NCBI GenBank assembly: GCA_910587395.1
Contig: CAJULJ010000099.1
Span: forward strand, 1 to 7,579
Direction: 5' to 3'
Source of the DNA: an uncultured Oscillospiraceae bacterium
Lineage (GTDB): Bacteria; Bacillota; Clostridia; Oscillospirales; Oscillospiraceae
DNA length: 7,579 nucleotides
Position numbers and translations under genes: made by a program. Shown here piece by piece: positions 1-4,298 of this stretch (positions are counted from its first letter, which is position 1; the number at the start of each line of letters is the position of its first letter). The notes beneath the pieces are model-generated. The model was not told the DNA's origin and did not search any database. It saw only the letters and a program-made list of their open reading frames with translations.

Positions 1-83
1 GTGATGTCCAGGGGCTGGCCGAAGCAGCCGCAGGTGTCCCAGCGCTGCTGGTCGGTGAAGTAGAAAATGATGTTATAGGCCAC
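1..83 (-). CDS. Sulfatase (alkaline-phosphatase superfamily), N-terminal fragment
   Basis: This is the first 27 codons of a gene that continues past the left edge. The translation begins V(M)-A-Y-N-I-I-F-Y-F-T-D-Q-Q-R-W-D-T and then reads C-G-C-F-G-Q-P-L-D-I-T. This matches the opening strand of type I sulfatases, in which the Asp (here D11) followed by Asp or Gln binds the active-site calcium. The family hydrolyses sulfate esters using a formylglycine made from a Cys or Ser in a C/S-x-P-x-R motif, which lies outside the window. The GTG start is chosen because a strong AAGGAGG sits 9 bases upstream and the first strand begins at once. No signal peptide precedes it, so a cytoplasmic enzyme is inferred. 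It starts 4 bases after the tctA stop, implying translational coupling. A phosphonate monoester hydrolase or another member of the same superfamily cannot be excluded from so short a piece. Confidence 0.85.
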   Translation of the reverse strand, partial: MAYNIIFYFTDQQRWDTCGCFGQPLDI

Positions 84-87
84 GGGC

Positions 88-1590
88 TCAATCCTCCTTT
101 TTGGCGGCGGCTCTGCGTTCCAGCACCTTGCCTCTCACGATGGTGCCCACGGCCGCGATAATGAGTATCAGGAAAATGATGCAGTACGCGCTGCTGAAGA
201 AGATGCCGGGACTGCCGTTGGAGATCAGCAGGGCGCGGCGGAAATTGGTTTCCGTCATGCTGCCCAGCACCAGCCCCAGCAGGATGGGCACCGGAGGCAG
301 CTCCAGCTTGCGCAGCACCCAGGCCAGGATGCCGAAGATCAGGGCCACGCCCACGTCAAAGTAGTTTTCGTTCACCGAGAAGGCCCCGGCGAAGCAGAAA
401 ATGACGATGATGGGGGTCAAGATTTCCTGGGGAATGGACACCACCTTGGCGAACAGGGAGGTGAGGAACTTTCCCTGAAGCAGCATGAACAGGTTGACCA
501 GGATCAGGCCCAGCATGATGGCGTACATGATGTCGCCCTGGGTGGTGAACAGGCTCAGGCCGGGATTCAGGCCGTTGATCATCAGGGCGGAGAGCATGAT
601 GGCCACAGTGCCGTCCCCAGGGATGCCCAGGGTGAGCAGGGGGATGAGGGTGGCGCCGGTGACGGCGTTGTTGGCCGACTCGGCGGCGGCAATGCCCTCC
701 ACGCTGCCGTGGCCGAACTCCTCCCTGTGCTTGGACATATTCTTGGCGGTGTTGTAGCTGAACCAGGAGGCCTCCGACGCGCCGGTGCCCGGAATGATGC
801 CCACCATGACGCCGATGATGGAGGAAATGATGGTGGGACGGACCAGGCGCTTGTACTCGTCTTTGGTGATGACTCCGTCGTCCTTGATCTTCCGGGCGTC
901 CAGATTCAGGCTGCCCGGCTTTTTCTCCGCTTTGGCCAGAATCTCCACCAGGGCGAACAGGCCGATGAGGCAGATGGCAAGGTCCAGGCCCAGGTACAGA
1001 CGGGGTATGCCGAAGGTGAAGCGGTCATAGCTGGTCATGGGGTCGGAGCCGACGCAGGAGATGAGCAGGCCCAGGCAGGCGGAGATGAGGCCCTTGATCA
1101 TGCTCTTGCCGGATACGCCGGCGATGATGGTCAGGCCGAACACGCATACCATGAAATATTCCGCCGTGCCCAGCTGGGCGGCGACTTTCGCCACCTGGGG
1201 GCCCAGGAACAGCAGCATCAGCGCGGAGAAGATGCCGCCGAAGGTGGAGGCGTACAGGGCGATCTTCAGCGCCGCCTTGGTGCGGCCCTGCTCGGACAGA
1301 GGATGGCCGTCCAGCATGGTGGCGGCGGCGTGGGGGGTGCCGGGGGTGTTGATGAGGATGGCAGACACGCTGCCGCCGTACCCCCCGGCGCAGTAGATGC
1401 CCAGCAGGAACATCATGCCGGGGATGGCGGTCATGGAATAGGTGACGGGCAGGAACAAAATGACGCATAAAATAACGCTCAGCCCGGGGATGGCGGCAAA
1501 TACCGAGCCGATAAACACGCCGATGTTGATCCACAGGATGTTTTCCAGCGTGAACAGCAGGCCGGAGGCCGGTACGATATGCTGTAGCAT
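88..1590 (-). CDS. tctA: Tripartite tricarboxylate transporter, large permease subunit TctA
   Basis: This is a 500-residue polytopic membrane protein, the usual length for TctA, the 12-TM-class subunit that moves an organic anion across the cytoplasmic membrane using an ion gradient. Family signatures are clear: G-S-V-F-A-A-I-P-G-L-S near residues 28-38, Y-G-G-S-V-S-A-I-L-I-N-T-P-G at 71-84, and A-T-M-L-D-G-H-P at 90-97. The second half carries I-I-P-G-T-G-A-S near 265-272, E-S-A-N-N-A-V at 304-310, and L-G-I-P-G-D-G-T at 321-328. The two PG-rich regions reflect the internally duplicated fold of the family. A charged stretch (about 220-250) separates the halves. The ATG at 1590 follows a GGAAAGGGG-like ribosome site. 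The gene lies 18 bases after tctB and just before a sulfatase. The substrate cannot be read from the sequence, because family members carry citrate, terephthalate and other carboxylates. Confidence 0.96.
   Translation of the reverse strand: MLQHIVPASGLLFTLENILWINIGVFIGSVFAAIPGLSVILCVILFLPVTYSMTAIPGMMFLLGIYCAGGYGGSVSAILINTPGTPHAAATMLDGHPLSEQGRTKAALKIALYASTFGGIFSALMLLFLGPQVAKVAAQLGTAEYFMVCVFGLTIIAGVSGKSMIKGLISACLGLLISCVGSDPMTSYDRFTFGIPRLYLGLDLAICLIGLFALVEILAKAEKKPGSLNLDARKIKDDGVITKDEYKRLVRPTIISSIIGVMVGIIPGTGASEASWFSYNTAKNMSKHREEFGHGSVEGIAAAESANNAVTGATLIPLLTLGIPGDGTVAIMLSALMINGLNPGLSLFTTQGDIMYAIMLGLILVNLFMLLQGKFLTSLFAKVVSIPQEILTPIIVIFCFAGAFSVNENYFDVGVALIFGILAWVLRKLELPPVPILLGLVLGSMTETNFRRALLISNGSPGIFFSSAYCIIFLILIIAAVGTIVRGKVLERRAAAKKED
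93..99 (-). promoter_or_regulatory. Ribosome binding site of the sulfatase gene, inside tctA
   Basis: The minus strand reads AAGGAGG here, a near-perfect Shine-Dalgarno sequence 9 bases before the GTG at 83. It overlaps the last codons of tctA. This placement decides the GTG start and suggests that ribosomes finishing tctA re-initiate on the sulfatase. Confidence 0.8.
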
Positions 1591-1608
1591 GGTCGGCTTC
1601 CCCTTTCC

Positions 1609-2124
1609 TTAAAAATTAACGCCCAGGACAAACCGGAACGCCGCCCAGATGCCCACCGCCAGGGCCACGGTGATGACGTAATAGGACGGCTTCCGGCACC
1701 GGAAATAGAGCAGAAAGCCCAGGCAGCAGAATACGCCGCCCACCACAAACAGTCCGGTAAGCCTGCTCAGGAAATAGGTGCCTGCCAGGATGAGCAGGAT
1801 GATGAGCGCTTTTACCTCCACCAGCAGGTTGATGGTTTTCCAGGCCAGGGGCTGCCTGGTGGCCAGCTTATACAATTCCTTGCCGATGAGCATGACGCAG
1901 CACAGCAGCATTAACGCCATCAGCAGGGTGGGGAATGCCCGGCCATTGACCACGTCCTTCTCCGAGACCACCACCTGATCCGGCATGACCTGGAAGATCA
2001 CCAGGGCAAACAGGGCAAACAGGACCCCCGTCACCAGGTCCACCGGGATGCGCAGCTCTTTTTCGTCCAGGCGCTTGCCGATGGCGTCCAGACGGGCGTT
2101 GAGGCGCGCAAGCTGATCCTTCAT
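1609..2124 (-). CDS. tctB: Tripartite tricarboxylate transporter, small membrane subunit TctB
   Basis: This is a 171-residue protein with about five hydrophobic segments: roughly residues 29-47, 64-81, 105-120, 123-141 and 147-167. Size, hydrophobic layout and position between tctC and tctA fit TctB, the poorly conserved small subunit that pairs with TctA in the cytoplasmic membrane. Primary-sequence conservation in this family is low, so the call rests partly on context. The motif G-R-A-F-P-T at 61-66, just before the second segment, resembles the family's usual pattern there. Residues 1-22 form a charged amphipathic stretch with leucines and isoleucine at heptad-like spacing (Q-L-A-R-L-N-A-R-L-D-A-I), possibly a short coiled coil, which is longer than the very short cytoplasmic start common in TctB. 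The ATG at 2124 has AAGGAGG 6 bases upstream, so this longer N-terminus appears genuine. Confidence 0.88.
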   Translation of the reverse strand: MKDQLARLNARLDAIGKRLDEKELRIPVDLVTGVLFALFALVIFQVMPDQVVVSEKDVVNGRAFPTLLMALMLLCCVMLIGKELYKLATRQPLAWKTINLLVEVKALIILLILAGTYFLSRLTGLFVVGGVFCCLGFLLYFRCRKPSYYVITVALAVGIWAAFRFVLGVNF

Positions 2125-2151
2125 GATGTTCCTCCTTCCGCTTTTTCATCT

Positions 2152-2180
2152 ATGATAACAGCGTCCGCGGCTTTCAGCAA
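2152..2180 (-). promoter_or_regulatory. Candidate internal promoter ahead of tctB
   Basis: On the minus strand TTGCTG (2175-2180) is followed after 17 bases by TATCAT (2152-2157), with TG one base upstream of the -10 to give an extended -10 (TGTTATCAT). The predicted start, near 2145, is about 20 bases before the tctB ATG and leaves room for its AAGGAGG site. The -35 is weak (3 of 6). This would allow tctB, tctA and the sulfatase to be transcribed without tctC. It is a motif match only. Confidence 0.35.
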
Positions 2181-2185
2181 GACGG

Positions 2186-2227
2186 AACGGGGAACAGGCG
2201 GGCGTTGTCCCGGTCCCATTCCCCGTT
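2186..2227 (-). terminator. Intercistronic hairpin between tctC and tctB
   Basis: A perfect 9-bp inverted repeat, AACGGGGAA (2186-2194) with TTCCCCGTT (2219-2227), encloses a 24-base GC-rich loop that can itself pair CGGG with CCCG. It begins 13 bases after the tctC stop. In the minus-strand transcript it is followed by CCGTCTTGCTG, a poor U-tract, so it is more likely a leaky terminator or an mRNA-stabilising 3' structure than a full stop. Such structures commonly follow binding-protein genes and keep their expression above that of the membrane subunits. Confidence 0.55.
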
Positions 2228-2240
2228 TTGCCCTGGCCTG

Positions 2241-3206
2241 TCAGCCGGCCACGATGTCCTTATACTGATTGACGATGCTCTTCACGTTGTCGATATGGGC
2301 CTCCACGTCCGCCACGGACATGGTGTCTACCTCCAGCAGCATGGTGTCATGCAGCCAGTCGGCCACCTCCTTGTCGGCCAGGATCTTGCCGTACAGCTCC
2401 TTCAGCTCTGCCACCTTTTTCTCATCGGTACCGGCGCGGGCCATGATAAAGCAGCGGTTGCGGAAGTAGGGGTAACCCTTGGAGCCCACGCCCTCGACCC
2501 CGGCGAAGGGGCCGTTCTCAATGGCCTTCTCGTCAAAGGCGCACACCACGGTGACGCCGCCCTGCTGGTAGGTCTCCAGGATCTGGGACTGATGGGAGAC
2601 GGCGAACTGGGTCTCGCCCCGGGCCACAGCCTGGGCGGCTTCGGCGGCGGACTGATAAGGGGTGAGCTTCAGCTGGCTGCCTGCGCCCATGGCGCCGAAC
2701 AGGGAGGCGGCCAGGAAGGCCTCGGAGCCCACGGCGCCGTTGACGGCCACGCTGATCTCATCGCCCTGCTTTACGTACTCCTCCAGGTCGGCGATGGAGC
2801 TGATGTTCAGCTTGGCGTCGGCGGACAGCACAAAGATGGAGGAATACAGGTTTTCCACAAACACGAAGTCCTCATAGCCGAACTGGAGCTTGTCCGGGTC
2901 CAGAATGGAGGTGATGGACAAAAGACCCTCGCCTACGAAAACCAGCTGGGTGTCGTTGGCTTTGGTGTCGGCCACCCAGGTGTTCACGGTGGCGGCGTCG
3001 CCCTTGATGGCCTCGGCCACCAGGGTGATGGTGTCGGAATAGCTGGTGGACTTGGTGGCGGCTTGCTGGCTCACCATGGCGGCCACGCCGGAGGGCGCCC
3101 AGGGGCAGGTGACTTTCCAGCTGGCATTCTGTTTGCCGGCGCACCCGGCCAGGGCGGCGGTGAGGAGGGCGAGGACAAGACCGAGACTTAGCACTCTCTT
3201 TTTCAT
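2241..3206 (-). CDS. tctC: TctC-like substrate-binding lipoprotein of the tripartite transporter
   Basis: This is a 321-residue lipoprotein. The signal peptide is M-K-K-R followed by a leucine/alanine core and the lipobox L-A-G-C (residues 19-22), so mature Cys22 would be lipidated and the protein tethered outside the membrane. The mature part is TctC-like: it opens W-K-V-T-C-P-W-A-P-S-G and ends at about the family's normal length. It would capture the substrate and deliver it to TctB/TctA encoded downstream. The first ligand loop is atypical: Bug/TctC proteins usually have P-x-x-A-G-G-x-x-D, while here it reads P-W-A-P-S-G-V-A-A, with no second Gly or Asp. The ATG at 3206 is preferred because AAGGAG lies 7 bases upstream. 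A Met two codons earlier is too close to that site, and the 29-residue longer form from 3293 has no ribosome site and would bury the signal peptide. Confidence 0.9.
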   Translation of the reverse strand: MKKRVLSLGLVLALLTAALAGCAGKQNASWKVTCPWAPSGVAAMVSQQAATKSTSYSDTITLVAEAIKGDAATVNTWVADTKANDTQLVFVGEGLLSITSILDPDKLQFGYEDFVFVENLYSSIFVLSADAKLNISSIADLEEYVKQGDEISVAVNGAVGSEAFLAASLFGAMGAGSQLKLTPYQSAAEAAQAVARGETQFAVSHQSQILETYQQGGVTVVCAFDEKAIENGPFAGVEGVGSKGYPYFRNRCFIMARAGTDEKKVAELKELYGKILADKEVADWLHDTMLLEVDTMSVADVEAHIDNVKSIVNQYKDIVAG

Positions 3207-3213
3207 GTTCATT

Positions 3214-3219
3214 CTCCTT
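3214..3219 (-). promoter_or_regulatory. Ribosome binding site deciding the tctC start
   Basis: AAGGAG on the minus strand lies 7 bases before the ATG at 3206 and only 1 base before the ATG at 3212. The spacing selects the downstream Met, which is followed directly by the K-K-R of the signal peptide. Confidence 0.75.
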
Positions 3220-3261
3220 TTCAAAAACTGTTGGGAGGGTATGACGCTCCCGGCTGATTCC

Positions 3262-3290
3262 AAGATAGCATATGGGGAAATTTGGTTCAA
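3262..3290 (-). promoter_or_regulatory. Candidate promoter of the tctCBA-sulfatase operon
   Basis: On the minus strand TTGAAC (3285-3290, 4 of 6 to the -35 consensus) is followed after exactly 17 bases by TATCTT (3262-3267). TG lies one base upstream of the -10 (TGCTATCTT), making it an extended -10. Transcription would start near 3255, leaving a leader of about 50 bases before tctC. An imperfect inverted repeat starts at the upstream edge of the -35, as expected for a regulated promoter. Confidence 0.5.
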
Positions 3291-3320
3291 CAACTTCTGC
3301 TAAAAAGTAGAATAAGTTGT
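3290..3320. promoter_or_regulatory. Imperfect inverted repeat, candidate operator
   Basis: Two 13-base arms (3290-3302 and 3308-3320) match at 11 of 13 positions around a 5-base AT-rich centre. The outer seven bases, ACAACTT and AAGTTGT, are perfect. The element abuts the candidate -35 of the tctC promoter, with its centre about 50 bases upstream of the predicted start, a typical site for an activator. It is too AT-rich and lacks the position expected of a terminator. The regulator is unknown. Confidence 0.45.
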
Positions 3321-3494
3321 ATGGTTATGGTGAGTATATATAAAATCTGTCTGACGCGGCGTCGTATGATGATGGCTTTGCACAACAGGAAGCAGGCGCG
3401 GACGCGTGCTGGGAATGCGTTTTCCAACGGCTTCCATAGAGTCAGATCCGGTACGCGGTGAAAAGACAGGCCGGCCGGGGGTGAGGACAGAACG
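3321..3494. other. Non-coding stretch between the tctC control region and the sodC hairpin
   Basis: This is part of the 365-base gap between tctC and sodC. It holds an AT-rich patch (TATATATAAAA near 3335-3345) and otherwise ordinary mixed sequence. I see no gene with a ribosome site on either strand, no tRNA-like fold and no repeat family. Upstream control elements for tctC are the most likely content. Confidence 0.5.
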
Positions 3495-3533
3495 CATCCC
3501 CTCCTTCGATGAAAAGGCTCGAAGGAGGGGATG
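3495..3533 (-). terminator. Perfect 15-bp hairpin after sodC
   Basis: Arms 3495-3509 and 3519-3533 are perfectly complementary over 15 bp (core CCCCTCCTTCG / CGAAGGAGGGG) with a 9-base loop. The hairpin starts 38 bases past the sodC stop, so it most likely ends or stabilises that transcript. The following minus-strand bases (CGTTCTGTCC) are not a proper U-tract, so it is not a textbook intrinsic terminator. Its G-rich arm contains GGAGG, but no reading frame follows at a suitable distance. Confidence 0.6.
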
Positions 3534-3571
3534 AATTCAAAGCATTCAGTTTCCGATTGGCGGCAGACAAT

Positions 3572-4093
3572 TCATTGGCAGGGGCCTGTCATCTTTCGGA
3601 TCACACCGCAGGCAATTTTGGCGCCGGAACTGCCGGATGGCTGAGTCGTAAAATCATCGGGATGATCGTGGATGATGATTGTTCTGCCGATCACCTCATT
3701 GACGGAAAAGCGATTGGTCAAAAATACGCACAGCGCGAGTCCGTTGTTTCCAAACAGCGGGGGCAGGTCTCCGGCGTGGTAAGGGTGTCCGCAGCCGTTG
3801 GGGTCGTAATGGGACATGGCGTCGGCAAAGGGATCGTCCATATTTCCGCCGCAGTCGGTCCCCTTGTGGATATGAAATCCAAAGATCCGTTCATGGCAAG
3901 GCAGGCCGTCCTGGGGAAGGCCGCTGATCTCGGCGCTGACGATCACGCCATCGTTGGTCTGGTAAAAGCGCACAATGCCCGACAGGTCCGGGCAGCTTTC
4001 GCTGCCTGTGATGGCGGCCGCCGCTTGTGCCCTGCCGCGAAGAACGGAGAGAAGACGGAGCCTGGAGTGGCCGCATGGTGATGGTTTGTTCAT
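3572..4093 (-). CDS. sodC: Cu/Zn superoxide dismutase, apparently cytoplasmic
   Basis: This 173-residue protein should convert superoxide to oxygen and hydrogen peroxide. The copper ligands are His74 and His76 (G-F-H-I-H), His95 (S-H-Y-D-P) and His142 (I-I-H-D-H-P). The zinc ligands are the bridging His95, His103, His106 and Asp109 (G-H-P-Y-H-A-G-D). The zinc loop is much shorter than in animal enzymes. Cys81 and Cys162 (I-A-C-G-V-I) sit where the conserved disulfide occurs. The guiding arginine of the family, normally before this Cys motif, is replaced by Lys159 (G-A-K-I-A-C-G). There is no signal peptide or lipobox at the N-terminus (M-N-K-P-S-P-C-G-H-S-R), unlike most bacterial SodC, which are exported. 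The ATG at 4093 has AGGAG 8 bases upstream; longer in-frame starts lack a ribosome site. It is flanked by hairpins and appears to be its own transcription unit. Confidence 0.93.
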   Translation of the reverse strand: MNKPSPCGHSRLRLLSVLRGRAQAAAAITGSESCPDLSGIVRFYQTNDGVIVSAEISGLPQDGLPCHERIFGFHIHKGTDCGGNMDDPFADAMSHYDPNGCGHPYHAGDLPPLFGNNGLALCVFLTNRFSVNEVIGRTIIIHDHPDDFTTQPSGSSGAKIACGVIRKMTGPCQ

Positions 4094-4119
4094 ATAAAAT
4101 GCTCCTGACAGCTGTGTTT

Positions 4120-4135
4120 CATATGCCATCATATG
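4120..4135. repeat. Paired CATATG palindromes upstream of sodC
   Basis: Two copies of the palindrome CATATG are separated by CCAT, so their centres lie 10 bp apart, one helical turn. They sit 27-42 bases before the sodC ATG. The minus strand also contains TATGAT (4128-4133), a 5-of-6 match to a -10, but no good -35 lies at the proper distance. This could be promoter or operator sequence; the evidence is weak. Confidence 0.25.
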
Positions 4136-4216
4136 CGGGGGAAGAGGACCGCGTTCCAAAGAGGAGATGTCCGGCAGGCGTTTGCCAATGGAGTTGGCGG
4201 AGGTCAGAGACAGGGC

Positions 4217-4248
4217 CCCCGGCAGGAGCGTCGCAGTTCCCGCCGGGG
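4217..4248 (-). terminator. GC-rich hairpin between lacZ and sodC
   Basis: Arms 4217-4227 and 4238-4248 (CCCCGGCAGGA / TCCCGCCGGGG on the plus strand) form an 11-bp stem around a 10-base loop. The single mismatch becomes a G-U pair only in the minus-strand RNA, which favours a role in the lacZ transcript. It lies 51 bases after the lacZ stop. No U-tract follows in the minus direction; the TTTT at 4251-4254 would follow it in the plus direction. A weak terminator or RNA-stability element is the best guess. Confidence 0.45.
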
Positions 4249-4298
4249 CGTTTTCATGGCTGTTTTCAATTGTGCCGCAGCAACAAATAGAGGAAAAA

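Noticed and set aside
709..1470. Plus-strand open frame of 253 codons opposite tctA
   Set aside because: Its composition is biased (Gly, Ala, Asp, Gln, His) and it has no ribosome site. It is a shadow of tctA.
2205..3191. Plus-strand open frame of 328 codons opposite tctC
   Set aside because: The translation is dominated by Gly, His, Leu and Val with no domain signal. It is the mirror of the tctC coding frame.
3333..3346. TATATATAAAA patch as a plus-strand promoter
   Set aside because: No plus-strand gene follows and no -35 is present at the right distance. It is probably just AT-rich intergenic DNA.
3300..3497. Minus-strand open frame of 65 codons upstream of tctC
   Set aside because: It has no ribosome site, runs through the putative operator, and has a low-complexity His/Thr-rich tail.
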